Source: Candidatus Flemingiibacterium merdigallinarum (GTDB lineage Bacteria > Bacillota > Clostridia > Oscillospirales > CAG-272). From it: 38,395 bases of DNA. The stretch's first letter is position 1, and every line of letters begins with the position of its first letter. The stretch lies in the NCBI GenBank assembly GCA_904386005.1, contig CAJFKR010000001.1, positions 101,130-139,524 of the forward strand, in the 5' to 3' direction. This document shows positions 14,275-22,619 of this stretch, in pieces. The notes beneath the pieces are model-generated. The model had not been told where the DNA came from and did no database searches. It saw only the letters and a list, made by a program, of their open reading frames with translations. The translations under genes were made by a program, and so were the position numbers.

Positions 14275-17200
14275 ATGGCAGCTAATCAAAAGAATCAGAC
14301 ACGAATCAGTAATTTAGCGAAAGATTTGGGACTAAAAAATAAGGATATACTCGATATACTCGCCGAAAACGGAATTGAAGGCAAATCGCATTCGGGCACG
14401 CTCGACCCGGATGAGTTCAACCTTGTCGTGAACGAGCTGACCTCGCGCAACCAGATTACGGGTATCGGCGAGTATCTCGACGGCAAAACGAAAATTCCGC
14501 CGCGTGACAAGGGCGAGGCTAAGAGCCAGCCGAAGTCGGACGCAAAGCCGGACGCAAAGCCCGAGCCAAAGCCGGACGCAAAGCCCGAATCTAAGCCGGA
14601 CGCAAAGTCCGAGTCAAAGCCGGACGCAAAGCCCGAGCCGAAGCCGGACGCAAAGCCCGAGCCAAAGCCGGACGCAAAGTCCGAATCCAAGCCCGAAATC
14701 AAACCCGAAGCCAAGCCGGAGGCTGCGCCCGAGGCTAAAGCTGATATAAAATCCGAATCAAAGCCGGAGGTAAAGACCGAAGTGAAGGCTGATATAAAAT
14801 CCGAGACAAGGCCAGAGGTTAAGACAGAATCAAAGCCTGAACCGAAGCTTGAGACCGAGGGAGCAAGACCACAGAAAAATGAGTCGGCGGAGCGTCGCGA
14901 CAGTGTACATCCGCAGAACCGCGACGGCGCTCGTTCGCAGAATCGCGACGGCGGCAGAGATAATGCCAATCGCGACGGCGGTCGTGACAGCGCTCGTCCG
15001 CAGAACCGCGACGGCGGCCGCGACAGCAGTCGTCCGCAGAGCCGCGACGGCAATCGTCCGCAGAATCGTGACGGCAGCCGTCCGCAGTCGGACGGACGCG
15101 CGCCGCAGCAAGGTCGCGACGGAGGTCGTCAGGATGGAAGCCGTCAGCAAGGCTCCCGCCCCGACCAGTCGCGGCAGAACGGCGACTTCCGACGCGATGG
15201 AAACCGCCCGAATCAGTCGGGTCCGCGTGTGCAGGGGCGTGACAACGGCTTCCGCGACAAGGACAAGGAAGCGCCGCAGCAGCGCAATTCGCCGAAGCCG
15301 GCTCCGGTTCACACCTACACGCGCGGCAAGAACGTCACAAAGCCTACCGGCGAGAGTCGGGTGGTCGATACCCGCACAACTACGGTCGACCTCGATAAAT
15401 ACGATGAGCGCATCGAGAATATCGTGCCTGACGCAAACAAGGACACGCGTGGCGAGAAGCAGAAGCTGAAGAAGCAGAACACTCGCGACTACCAGTCTCA
15501 GCGCGAGAAAGAGCGCGTCGCGATGGAGAAGATGCGCAAGCAGGGAGTCGAGAAGGCGAAGAAGCAGCCGCTGCAGATCACTGTACCCGACGAAATCACA
15601 GTCGGGGAGCTGGCGTCGAGACTGAAAATAACCGCCGGTGAAGTTATTAAGAAGCTGATGGGACTGGGCGTCATGGCGACGGTAAACCAGACTATCGACT
15701 ACGACACGGCATATCTTGTCGCCGATGAGCTGGGCGCGAAGGTCACGCGCGAGGTTGTAGTCACTATAGAGGAGCGGCTGTTCGACGAGTCGGAGGACAA
15801 AGCCGAGGATCTCGTTCCGCGCAGTCCGGTCGTCTGTGTAATGGGACACGTCGACCACGGCAAGACGTCGCTGCTCGACGCTATCCGTCACACTAACGTG
15901 ACCGCGGGCGAGGCCGGCGGCATCACGCAGGCGATCGGCGCGTATCGTGTTAAAGTAAATGATCGTGAGATCACTTTCCTCGACACCCCGGGTCACGAAG
16001 CGTTCACCGCGATGCGTGCGCGCGGAGCGAAGTCTACCGATATCGCGATACTCGTAGTCGCCGCCGACGACGGAATCATGCCGCAGACGGTCGAGGCGAT
16101 AAATCACGCGAAAGCCGCCGGTATTGATATAGTCGTCGCGATAAACAAAATGGATAAGCCGGGAGCGAACCCCGACAATGTAAAGCAGGAGCTTACCAAA
16201 TACAACCTCGTGCCCGAGGAGTGGGGCGGCGACGTAATCTGCGTACCGGTCTCGGCAGTGACAGGAGAGGGCATAGACGATCTGCTCGAGAACCTGCTGC
16301 TGGTCGCCGACATGAAGGAGCTTAAGGCGAACCCGAACCGCCGCGCGAAGGGTCTTGTCATCGAGGCGAAGCTCGACCGCGGACGCGGTCCGGTCGCGAC
16401 TGTACTCGTACAGAACGGCACGCTGCACAGCGGCGACATCGTCATAGCCGGTACCGCGGTCGGACGCGTGCGCGCGATGACCGACGACAAGGGCAGAAAT
16501 GTAAAGTCAGCCGGACCGTCGGTGCCGGTCGAGATAATCGGTCTTTCCGAGGTGCCCGAGTCGGGCGACGAATTCGCCGCGGTCGAGGACGAGCGCATGG
16601 CGCGCGAGCTGGCCGAGCAGCGCCGTGAAAAGACGAAAGAGGAGCAGTTCAAGGCGAACGCGAAGGTCAACCTCAATGATCTGTTCGCGCAGATATCCGA
16701 GGGCGTCAAGGATCTCAACATCATCGTCAAGGCGGACGTGGGCGGCTCGGCGGAGGCGGTAAAGCAGTCGCTCGAAAAGCTGTCGAACGAGGAAGTCCGC
16801 GTGAACATCATCCACACGGCGGTCGGCGGAATCACCGAGGGCGACGTAATGCTCGCGGCGGCGTCTAACGCGCTGATTATCGGCTTCAATGTACGTCCCG
16901 ACAAGAACGCGCTCGATTCGGCGGAGAAGCAGAATGTCGAGATCCGCACATACCGCATTATTTACGAGTGCATAGAGGAAATCGAGGCGGCGATGAAGGG
17001 TATGCTCGCGCCCAAGACGCACGAGGTGCTGCAGGGTCACGCGGAAGTTCGCCAGACGATACACGTACCGAATGTCGGAACTATCGCCGGTTCCTATATT
17101 CAGGACGGCAAGGTGACGAGAAACTCGCAGATCCGCGTTGTGCGCGACGGTGTAGTCATATTCGAGGACCGCATCTCGTCGCTGAAGCGTTTCAAGGACG

Positions 17201-17313
17201 ACGCGCGCGAGGTCGTAGCCGGATACGAGTGCGGCATCGGACTCGAACGGTTCAACGACATCAAGGAAGGAGACATACTCGAAGCGTATGTCATCGAGGA
17301 AATCAAGAATTAG
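14275..17313 (+). CDS. infB: Translation initiation factor IF-2
   Basis: 1012 residues. IF-2 is a GTPase placing initiator tRNA on the ribosome. Order: first IF2N domain (about 5-58), a long disordered linker (about 75-425), second IF2N domain (about 432-490), G domain with GHVDHGKTS (from 524), [14 protein letters not shown] (570) and NKMD (624), then domains II to IV ending at 1012. The linker holds two kinds of repeat: Pro/Lys/Asp/Glu units of PKPDAKPE type (about 82-195) and Arg/Asp/Gly units of QNRDGGRD type (about 209-322). GAAAGGATGA precedes the ATG. Only 27 bases separate it from ylxQ. The usual next genes rbfA and truB are absent; prfB follows. Confidence 0.97.
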   Translation: MAANQKNQTRISNLAKDLGLKNKDILDILAENGIEGKSHSGTLDPDEFNLVVNELTSRNQITGIGEYLDGKTKIPPRDKGEAKSQPKSDAKPDAKPEPKPDAKPESKPDAKSESKPDAKPEPKPDAKPEPKPDAKSESKPEIKPEAKPEAAPEAKADIKSESKPEVKTEVKADIKSETRPEVKTESKPEPKLETEGARPQKNESAERRDSVHPQNRDGARSQNRDGGRDNANRDGGRDSARPQNRDGGRDSSRPQSRDGNRPQNRDGSRPQSDGRAPQQGRDGGRQDGSRQQGSRPDQSRQNGDFRRDGNRPNQSGPRVQGRDNGFRDKDKEAPQQRNSPKPAPVHTYTRGKNVTKPTGESRVVDTRTTTVDLDKYDERIENIVPDANKDTRGEKQKLKKQNTRDYQSQREKERVAMEKMRKQGVEKAKKQPLQITVPDEITVGELASRLKITAGEVIKKLMGLGVMATVNQTIDYDTAYLVADELGAKVTREVVVTIEERLFDESEDKAEDLVPRSPVVCVMGHVDHGKTSLLDAIRHTNVTAGEAGGITQAIGAYRVKVNDREITFLDTPGHEAFTAMRARGAKSTDIAILVVAADDGIMPQTVEAINHAKAAGIDIVVAINKMDKPGANPDNVKQELTKYNLVPEEWGGDVICVPVSAVTGEGIDDLLENLLLVADMKELKANPNRRAKGLVIEAKLDRGRGPVATVLVQNGTLHSGDIVIAGTAVGRVRAMTDDKGRNVKSAGPSVPVEIIGLSEVPESGDEFAAVEDERMARELAEQRREKTKEEQFKANAKVNLNDLFAQISEGVKDLNIIVKADVGGSAEAVKQSLEKLSNEEVRVNIIHTAVGGITEGDVMLAAASNALIIGFNVRPDKNALDSAEKQNVEIRTYRIIYECIEEIEAAMKGMLAPKTHEVLQGHAEVRQTIHVPNVGTIAGSYIQDGKVTRNSQIRVVRDGVVIFEDRISSLKRFKDDAREVVAGYECGIGLERFNDIKEGDILEAYVIEEIKN
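14519..15100 (+). repeat. In-frame low-complexity repeats in infB
   Basis: Two adjoining repeat types. From about 14519 to 14860, units of 24-30 bp coding PKPDAKPE/S; from about 14900 to 15100, units coding RDGG(R)DSxRPQN. They lie between the first and second IF2N domains, the tolerant linker of IF-2. Confidence 0.85.
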
Positions 17314-17480
17314 TTGTTAGTTGTTAGCAGTTAGTTGTTAGTTGTTAGCAGTTAGTTGTTAGTTGTTAGCAATCAGTTAGTAGTAGTTGTTAGTTATTAG
17401 CAATCAGTTGTTAGTAGTTGTTAGTTATTAGCAGCAACTTACAATAGCTAATAGCTAATATCTAACAACTAATAACTAAT
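17311..17480 (+). repeat. Tandem repeat and inverted arm between infB and prfB
   Basis: Beginning at the infB stop codon, the 21-base unit TAGTTGTTAGTTGTTAGCAG(T) is repeated about three times, then longer variants with TAGTAGTTGTTAGTTATTAG twice, then after CAACTTACAAT an opposite-strand version (CTAACAACTAATAACTAAT) up to the prfB ribosome site. The two arms can pair, making a long AU-rich hairpin in the transcript. The unit alternates TTAG/TTG steps and codes nothing. Confidence 0.8.
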
Positions 17481-17495
17481 AAAAGGAGGATATAT

Positions 17496-18608
17496 TTGAT
17501 AATTCAACTTGAAGAAGCAAAATACAAGCTTATAAATATGCGCGGGGACATCGACGAGCTGTCCTCCGCGCTGCGAATCGAACAGCTGAAAGCCGAGATT
17601 GCCGAGGACGAGAAGCTGACGACCGAGCCGGACTTCTGGAACGACGCCGAGAATTCGAGCCGCGTATTACAGAAGATAAAGCAGAAGAAAGACAAGGTAG
17701 CGGCGTTTGAAGCTCTTAAAAACAAATTGGAGGACGCGATCACGCTCGCCGAAATGGGCATTGAGGAGAATGACGAGAGTGTAATCGGCGAGGTCGAGGG
17801 CGAGCTTGCCGACATTGTCAAGGAGGAGGAGCGTCAGCGTATCGAGGTGCTCTTGTCCGGCGAATACGACCGCAACAACGCTATCGTCTCGTTCCACCCG
17901 GGCGCGGGCGGCACCGAAGCGCAGGACTGGGCGCAGATGCTCTACCGTATGTACTGCCGCTGGGGCGAGCAGCACGGCTACAATGTGAAGCTCGTCGACT
18001 GGCTGGACGGTGAAGAAGCCGGAATCAAGTCGGCTACGATAATGGTCGAGGGCACAAACGCCTACGGCTACCTCAAGAGCGAAGCGGGCGTACACCGTCT
18101 TGTGCGCGTATCGCCGTTTGACGCGTCGGGACGCAGACACACGTCGTTCGCGTCGGTCGAGGTCATGCCCGAGTTCGAGGACGACGGCAAGATCGAGATA
18201 CGCGAAGAAGACCTCGAAATCACCGCGCACCGCTCGTCCGGCGCGGGCGGACAGCACATCAACAAGACCGACTCGGCTATCCGCATAACGCACATTCCGA
18301 CCGGCATTGTCGTCGGCTGTCAGACCGAGCGCAGCCAGCTCCAGAACAAGGAGACGGCGCTGAAGATGCTGAAGTCGAAGCTGATGGAGATAAAGGAGCG
18401 CGAGAATTTAGCGCGAATCGAGGACATCCAGGGCGTGAAGAACAACATCGAATGGGGCAGTCAGATCCGCTCGTATGTATTCATGCCGTACACGCTGGTC
18501 AAGGACAACCGCACCGGTTACGAGGACGGCAACATTCAGGCGGTCATGGACGGCGACCTCGACGGTTTCATCAACGCGTATCTGAAGATGAACGCCGGCA
18601 AGAAATAA
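17496..18608 (+). CDS. prfB: Peptide chain release factor 2
   Basis: 370 residues. RF2 reads UGA and UAA. The tripeptide S206-P207-F208 (RVSPFDASG) is the RF2 stop-codon reader, and G251-G252-Q253 (SGAGGQHINK) catalyses peptide release. The start is TTG with AAAAGGAGG 6 bases upstream. Many prfB genes have an in-frame TGA near codon 26 and need +1 frameshifting for autoregulation; here the frame is continuous through that region, so that control is absent. It follows infB rather than secA or ftsE as in some genomes. The 182-base gap before it is the tandem repeat. A copy of the structured element begins at its stop codon. Confidence 0.96.
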   Translation: MIIQLEEAKYKLINMRGDIDELSSALRIEQLKAEIAEDEKLTTEPDFWNDAENSSRVLQKIKQKKDKVAAFEALKNKLEDAITLAEMGIEENDESVIGEVEGELADIVKEEERQRIEVLLSGEYDRNNAIVSFHPGAGGTEAQDWAQMLYRMYCRWGEQHGYNVKLVDWLDGEEAGIKSATIMVEGTNAYGYLKSEAGVHRLVRVSPFDASGRRHTSFASVEVMPEFEDDGKIEIREEDLEITAHRSSGAGGQHINKTDSAIRITHIPTGIVVGCQTERSQLQNKETALKMLKSKLMEIKERENLARIEDIQGVKNNIEWGSQIRSYVFMPYTLVKDNRTGYEDGNIQAVMDGDLDGFINAYLKMNAGKK

Positions 18609-18737
18609 GTCTGAAAATAAATTTTCAGACTGCGAGTTTTATGACTTCGCGGTCTTCGACCGCGATTTGCTTCGCAAACCGTCACAAAACATCGACATAG
18701 ATAGGAAGACTTCGCTTACGCGAAGTCATGGTCATAA
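18608..18737 (+). ncRNA. Structured intergenic element, copy B
   Basis: Full-length copy. Hairpin 1 AGTCTGAAAA/TTTTCAGACT (18608-18631); outer stem GTTTTATGAC (18636-18645) with GTCACAAAAC (18681-18690, one A-C mismatch); inner hairpins TCGCGGTC-TTC-GACCGCGA (18647-18665) and TTTGC-TTC-GCAAA (18666-18678); linker ACATCGACATAG; ATAGGAA; last hairpin GACTTCGC-TTAC-GCGAAGTC (18708-18727); ATGGTCATAA (18728-18737). Compared with copy A, changes in hairpin 1, the outer stem, the first inner hairpin and the last hairpin are mostly paired on both sides. It lies between prfB and a small membrane-protein gene on the same strand. Confidence 0.65.
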
Positions 18738-18776
18738 TAATTGCAAAACTGCAAAATATAAATACGGAGGTTGCAC

Positions 18777-19058
18777 ATGAAAAAAACAAAGCTTTATATC
18801 GCAGCGACGCTGCTTATACAATCGGCGGCGTTCATACTTCTGTTCATCATTCTCTGTGTGAAGAAGAAGAGCATAGGCGAGGCTCTGCTCGCGGTAGCGT
18901 TCGCGGGCGGCGCGGCGGGAATCGCGTTGATTCTGTCCGATTCGTCCGACGAGCTTGCGCGTCGGCGCGCCGCGCTAAAAAAGAATGTCGACTACGACGA
19001 GGACGACGAGCCGGAGGACACGATCTACGACGAGGAGATCGAAGACGTCCAGTGCTGA
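18777..19058 (+). CDS. Small two-helix membrane protein, unknown
   Basis: 93 residues from the ATG at 18777, which has CGGAGG 6 bases upstream. Two hydrophobic segments (about 6-28, YIAATLLIQSAAFILLFII, and about 36-54, LLAVAFAGGAAGIALIL) are separated by KKKS, followed by an acidic tail (DYDEDDEPEDTIYDEEIEDV) that is likely cytoplasmic. No family recognised. It follows copy B of the structured element and ends at a clear terminator, so it could be the last gene of the prfB transcript. An ATG at 18728, at the end of the element, opens a different frame that runs through this gene and is not supported. Confidence 0.65.
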   Translation: MKKTKLYIAATLLIQSAAFILLFIILCVKKKSIGEALLAVAFAGGAAGIALILSDSSDELARRRAALKKNVDYDEDDEPEDTIYDEEIEDVQC

Positions 19059-19064
19059 ATATAT

Positions 19065-19092
19065 GGGTGTGCGATTGGTCGCACACCCTTTT
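19065..19092 (+). terminator. Intrinsic terminator after the small membrane protein
   Basis: GGGTGTGCGA-TTGG-TCGCACACCC followed by TTTT. It closes the long plus-strand translation-gene cluster. Confidence 0.85.
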
Positions 19093-19265
19093 GACGTTCA
19101 TGATACATTTACATAAAATTAATATAAAAGTAATGAAATTAAACTATCAATATGATATACTTAAAGCACAAGGAAAATAAAGCTTAATTAAGTTTTAGAA
19201 ATCCTTATAGATATTAGCGAATTAAGTCTCCGCATCGAAGAGATGAGAATTGAGGTGAGCTCGGT

Positions 19266-19427
19266 ATGGTGTCCGATGTGAATCGCGTTTTCCCAGCAAT
19301 TTTATCCTGCAATACCATAAGCGAAAAACCCCTCCATGCAAATCATATGCGTGACTCTGACAGCCCGTCATATATTGCTCCGCCGTACCCAATTAAAGAT
19401 GTTCATTTTGGCACACAAGGCAGTTGA
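19266..19427 (+). CDS. Possible small protein of 53 residues
   Basis: An ATG at 19266 with GAGGTGAG 7 bases upstream opens 53 codons to a TGA at 19425-19427. The product (MVSDVNRVFPAIL... ending DVHFGTQGS) has no signal peptide, membrane helix or motif I recognise. The ribosome site is its main support; it may equally be the remnant of a longer lost gene. It is in the AT-rich islet, and its stop overlaps the -35 box of the next promoter. The flanking 19093-19250 shows no other gene. Confidence 0.3.
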   Translation: MVSDVNRVFPAILSCNTISEKPLHANHMRDSDSPSYIAPPYPIKDVHFGTQGS

Positions 19428-19452
19428 CAATATATATTATTAAATATTATAG
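19424..19452 (+). promoter_or_regulatory. Probable promoter for the Cys-rich secreted protein
   Basis: TTGACA (19424-19429), with TATTAT 15 bases later (19445-19450) or TTATAG 17 bases later (19447-19452). The leader to the ATG at 19537 is about 80 bases and AT-rich. Confidence 0.5.
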
Positions 19453-19536
19453 TTATCAATTGTTTTGTGTGCATATAAACAAGATTATCTTCTCAATGAG
19501 AAATATCATTGCTTAACATGAAAGGGTATATTTATC

Positions 19537-19923
19537 ATGAAAATGAATGTAAGATTTGAGAAAAAGCTTGCTATCCTCGTTCTTGTTGCTATCATCTTCT
19601 CACTCTTTGTGACAACAGCTTCCGCAGTTGAAAACGATGTATATTACATAGGAGACGACGTATATAATGTTGTCAATGTAATATACAGCAATGGTATTGT
19701 TGAAACATCATTGGCTAGTTCGTGGTGCGGATGTGATACATCAAATGATGTACGGACATACTTCTTGAGTCATAATGATGGACATACAAAAGACCAACTA
19801 TGTGTAGTATGGATCCGTGAATACTGCTATACTTGTGGAAACTATCGCGATATAGAATGCAATGGAATAGGAGGATGTCATAGCTATCGTTATCTTGACC
19901 CTTGGCCGGGATTTCCTAGATAA
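19537..19923 (+). CDS. Secreted Cys-rich small protein, unknown
   Basis: 128 residues. A standard signal peptide (KKLAILVLVAIIFSLFV, cleavage expected after TTASA near residue 30) leaves a mature part of about 98 residues with seven cysteines, clustered as WCGCDT, QLC, YCYTC, IEC and GGC. The CxC, CxxC spacing suggests disulfides or metal binding. AAAGGG precedes the ATG by about 10 bases. Base composition is much more AT-rich than the neighbours and the codons differ, which suggests recent acquisition. It is a single-gene unit with its own promoter and terminator. The family is not recognised; a secreted peptide-type effector or antimicrobial is only one possibility. Confidence 0.65.
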   Translation: MKMNVRFEKKLAILVLVAIIFSLFVTTASAVENDVYYIGDDVYNVVNVIYSNGIVETSLASSWCGCDTSNDVRTYFLSHNDGHTKDQLCVVWIREYCYTCGNYRDIECNGIGGCHSYRYLDPWPGFPR

Positions 19924-19931
19924 ATAGTGTA

Positions 19932-19974
19932 TTACAATAAGTGGGAGCATTTTATATGTTCCCACTTATTGTAA
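19932..19974. terminator. 15-bp AT-rich hairpin, likely terminator
   Basis: TTACAATAAGTGGGA pairs with TCCCACTTATTGTAA around a 13-base loop. It ends the secreted-protein gene. The next gene starts 16 bases later without a visible ribosome site. Confidence 0.7.
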
Positions 19975-19990
19975 AATAATCAACATATTT

Positions 19991-20683
19991 ATGAGATATG
20001 TAATTACTTTCATAGTCGCCGTCCTGTGTATAGTCGGATTGAATCTGTTGATTCCCGAGCCGGACATCACTAAGCTGCCCGAGCTCAAAATCAGCGCGTA
20101 TGTGTTCAAGGACGAGACTTTGGTTGACCCGAACGAGCGCACACGGGACGAGATTTACTGCTTCAAGGAGCTTGAGGTCGGAAAGCCGCTGCTGCTCGCG
20201 CCGATTATCGGCGCGGGTTCGTATAATCTTAGTTTTTACTTCGAGTTCGACGGCGGGCTTGTCGAGATGACTTCTCCCGACGAGGACGTGGTGCTGGCGA
20301 TATCAGAGGTTGAGGATTACTGGAAAGAGGAAAACCGACTGCACGAATACATATTTGATTATCGGCACAGAGTCGCGAGCGGCGGTTATATCTGTGCGTC
20401 GCCGACCGGCTCGGGGCTGGCGCAGACACAGGATGGGGATATGCTCGACGGAGTGCGAACCAAAGGTTTTGGCAGCACAGGACGCGAATATTATCTGAAT
20501 GTGTCGGCACTGGAGTTTTCCGACGACAGCTCGCCGGTGATATCCGCGACCATAAAGCTGACACAGCTTGAGGACTATAACGGAAATTCGGGGCAGACCG
20601 GCTCGTCGGCATACTATTCGGTCGAGCTTGTGTCCTATCAATACGGCGACAAGTATCAGATGATACTCGATTCACTGAAATGA
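19991..20683 (+). CDS. Membrane-anchored extracellular protein, unknown
   Basis: 230 residues. One N-terminal hydrophobic helix (YVITFIVAVLCIVGLNLLI) without lipobox, probably an uncleaved anchor, then a soluble region with many acidic residues and strand-like segments (YNLSFYFEFDGGLVEM, REYYLNVSALEFS, YYSVELVSYQYGDKY). No known domain recognised. The ATG lacks a Shine-Dalgarno sequence: the 15 bases before it are AT-rich and directly follow the hairpin of the previous gene. The coding sequence has the GC-rich bias of the main genome, so its original promoter and leader may have been displaced by the AT-rich islet. Its expression is therefore uncertain. Confidence 0.6.
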   Translation: MRYVITFIVAVLCIVGLNLLIPEPDITKLPELKISAYVFKDETLVDPNERTRDEIYCFKELEVGKPLLLAPIIGAGSYNLSFYFEFDGGLVEMTSPDEDVVLAISEVEDYWKEENRLHEYIFDYRHRVASGGYICASPTGSGLAQTQDGDMLDGVRTKGFGSTGREYYLNVSALEFSDDSSPVISATIKLTQLEDYNGNSGQTGSSAYYSVELVSYQYGDKYQMILDSLK

Positions 20684-20742
20684 CGCGATTTGATGATACT
20701 GTCTGACAGCGCGGCATTACATAATACATCTGACAATACGAA

Positions 20743-20769
20743 AATCCCCCGCCAAATTCGCGGGGGATT
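20743..20769. terminator. Bidirectional terminator
   Basis: AATCCCCCGC / GCGGGGGATT with a 7-base loop, between convergent genes ending at 20683 and 20773. On the minus strand it is followed by TTTTCG. Confidence 0.85.
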
Positions 20770-20772
20770 GCT

Positions 20773-22173
20773 TTAATAAAAATATTTGATATTCGACTGC
20801 GACTTGTCCCATACATATCCGAGCGACGTCATCTCGGCTTCGGTCAGATAGAAGTATTTGTACGATGTGCGACCCTTGCGGTCGGGAACCGGATCGTCGT
20901 GCGTCGTGTCGACATAATAAATCTGTCCGTCTACAAGCACCATGTTCCACGAGTGGTCCTCGCTGCTGTTCGGCGCGTTGCCGCCGATTGCGATGCTGCG
21001 GATTCCCGCCTTCGCGCACAGCAGGTTGAACGCCGCCGTGTAGCCCTGGCATACCGCCTTGCGCTCGCAGAGCACGCCGTACGCCATGCGCGACTCGCTC
21101 GGGATTGTGCCGAGCAGGTAGTTGTCAAAGTCATACTCGCAGTTGAGGATTATATAATCATGTATTGCCTTGACCTTATCTTGGTCGGTCATGCTGTCGG
21201 TTATAATCGAGTCAATGACCGCGTCCGCCTTTTGGTCGACCTTCGCGTGGAGCTCCTTCAGCTCGTCTATGTCGCGGTCGTACTGCAATGTGATCGTGTA
21301 TTCGTTCCCGCCTTCAAGATACTTTATCGACACTGAGCTCGTGTAGAAATATTCAACATATATAATATTCGAGTGCTGGTAGTACCTCTGCCATATACCA
21401 ATCGGAATCGTCGTCTCGAACGTGAATTCGGTGTAGAATTCGCGGTTCAGAATGTAGAACAGGTCAATGAGCTCCGATTCGGTCGTCAGTATATTCTCGC
21501 TCGCGTTTGCGATTATCGCGTCCCGCTTGTACGCGTACGCGTCCTCGCGGTACTCGATGACGCGCATCGCTATCGCCGCGGCCTCGCTGCGCAGTGCGCT
21601 TGACGCGCCCTCATAGGTGCGGCTGCCGTCGTCGTGCGGATAGCCGCGCAGCAGGTACTCGTTGTATGCCGTGCTGGCGTATATATCCGAAATGTCGGTG
21701 AATGGGTCGTCGATGCGCGCCGGTTCAATGCCGAGCGCACGTATCATCATCTTGGTCATCGCCGAGCGGCTGATCGGCGCGTCGGGGTCGAAGCCGTACG
21801 CGAGGTCGCTCTCGGTCAGAATGCCGCGCCTGAGCGCTTCGGCGATATATCCGCTCGCCCAGTGACCGGCAAAGTCGGAGTTGTCGGCGACCGGCTCGAG
21901 CTCGGCGTCGGTGCAGATGAGCACCTTTATGAATTCGGCGTTCGTGATTTCGCGCTCGGGGTGAAACTGACCGTCGGGATAGCCGTTGAGTATTCCGAGC
22001 GACGTGAGCTCTGTCACATCCTCATAGAACCAATCGTCGGCGACGACGTCGGAAAACTCGGTTGGAACGGTATCGTCGGCAGACTGCGCCGAGACGGCGA
22101 AGCTCGCTGAACAGCATAAAAACGCCGCAAGCAGTATAGCTGGCAGAATCGTTAATTTTTTGACAAAATTCAT
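20773..22173 (-). CDS. SLH-domain surface protein with transglutaminase-like domain
   Basis: 466 residues. Signal peptide to about residue 30 (cleavage near VSAQS). Three S-layer homology repeats follow (about 38-80 with FSDVVADDWFYEDVTEL and GILNGYPDGQFHPEREIT; about 95-140; about 150-200), which anchor proteins to cell-wall polymers. The C-terminal part is a transglutaminase-like fold with the triad C375 (KAVCQGYTAAF), H407 (EDHSWNMV) and D422 (YYVDTTHDD). Such proteins may act as surface peptidases or cross-linkers; the substrate is unknown. CCGGAG lies 9-10 bases before the ATG. The gene is monocistronic, ending at a terminator, and the SLH repeats support a Gram-positive S-layer-bearing cell. 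Confidence 0.88.
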   Translation of the reverse strand: MNFVKKLTILPAILLAAFLCCSASFAVSAQSADDTVPTEFSDVVADDWFYEDVTELTSLGILNGYPDGQFHPEREITNAEFIKVLICTDAELEPVADNSDFAGHWASGYIAEALRRGILTESDLAYGFDPDAPISRSAMTKMMIRALGIEPARIDDPFTDISDIYASTAYNEYLLRGYPHDDGSRTYEGASSALRSEAAAIAMRVIEYREDAYAYKRDAIIANASENILTTESELIDLFYILNREFYTEFTFETTIPIGIWQRYYQHSNIIYVEYFYTSSVSIKYLEGGNEYTITLQYDRDIDELKELHAKVDQKADAVIDSIITDSMTDQDKVKAIHDYIILNCEYDFDNYLLGTIPSESRMAYGVLCERKAVCQGYTAAFNLLCAKAGIRSIAIGGNAPNSSEDHSWNMVLVDGQIYYVDTTHDDPVPDRKGRTSYKYFYLTEAEMTSLGYVWDKSQSNIKYFY

Positions 22174-22536
22174 TTATATACTCCGGTTGATATTGATGAA
22201 AACCGTGACATGAGCTGGCAATTATATGAGCAAACTGAATATCTTAAACAATCAACTTTACTTGTGTTTGTCAGTATTCGTCACTCTCATATCTATATAT
22301 TAAAATTGTATCACACAATTGTCGGATTGTCAACTGTTTCGGTATGTGTCGATATTATTTTACAATTAATCGCAAAATTAAACAAATTTTTAAGCGACGG
22401 TTAAGAAAAAATACATTGTACAGTCAAACGTTCAGAGGCGTCAAATGAGTGATTCCGAGTAAATAGTGCAAGCTGCATAAATATACGCGTGCGATTTCGT
22501 CATTACGCCAAAACTGATTTTCTTGTCAATATCAAC
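22174..22536. other. AT-rich divergent intergenic region, no gene seen
   Basis: About 360 bases between the divergent SLH gene and oxidoreductase gene. On the minus strand a TATAAT box lies about 50-60 bases before the SLH gene (22225-22230 region) with only a poor -35. No convincing repeat, RNA or open reading frame was found. Confidence 0.5.
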
Positions 22537-22565
22537 TTGAAATAAAACCTATCTTGTGCTATAAT
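22537..22565 (+). promoter_or_regulatory. Sigma-A promoter for the oxidoreductase
   Basis: TTGAAA (22537-22542), 17 bases, TATAAT (22560-22565). Transcript start near 22572 excludes any start codon upstream of it. Confidence 0.8.
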
Positions 22566-22619
22566 CAAAACAACGGCGGCAGAATTGCCGTGCTGACTAA
22601 GAAAGGAATGGTCATAATC

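Noticed and set aside
14830..16428. Long minus-strand frame (over 500 codons) opposite infB
   Set aside because: Antisense of the conserved IF-2 G domain and linker; low-complexity product.
17311..17480. CRISPR-like array in the infB-prfB gap
   Set aside because: Short degenerate units of 21 bases with no unique spacers and no cas genes.
18728..19180. Frame starting at the ATG of copy B (MVIIIAKLQN...)
   Set aside because: It runs out of frame through the small membrane-protein gene, which has its own good ribosome site; the product looks random and continues past the terminator.
22554..22619. Upstream start of the oxidoreductase
   Set aside because: A start at 22554 lies inside the predicted promoter; the ATG at 22608 is one base from the ribosome site.
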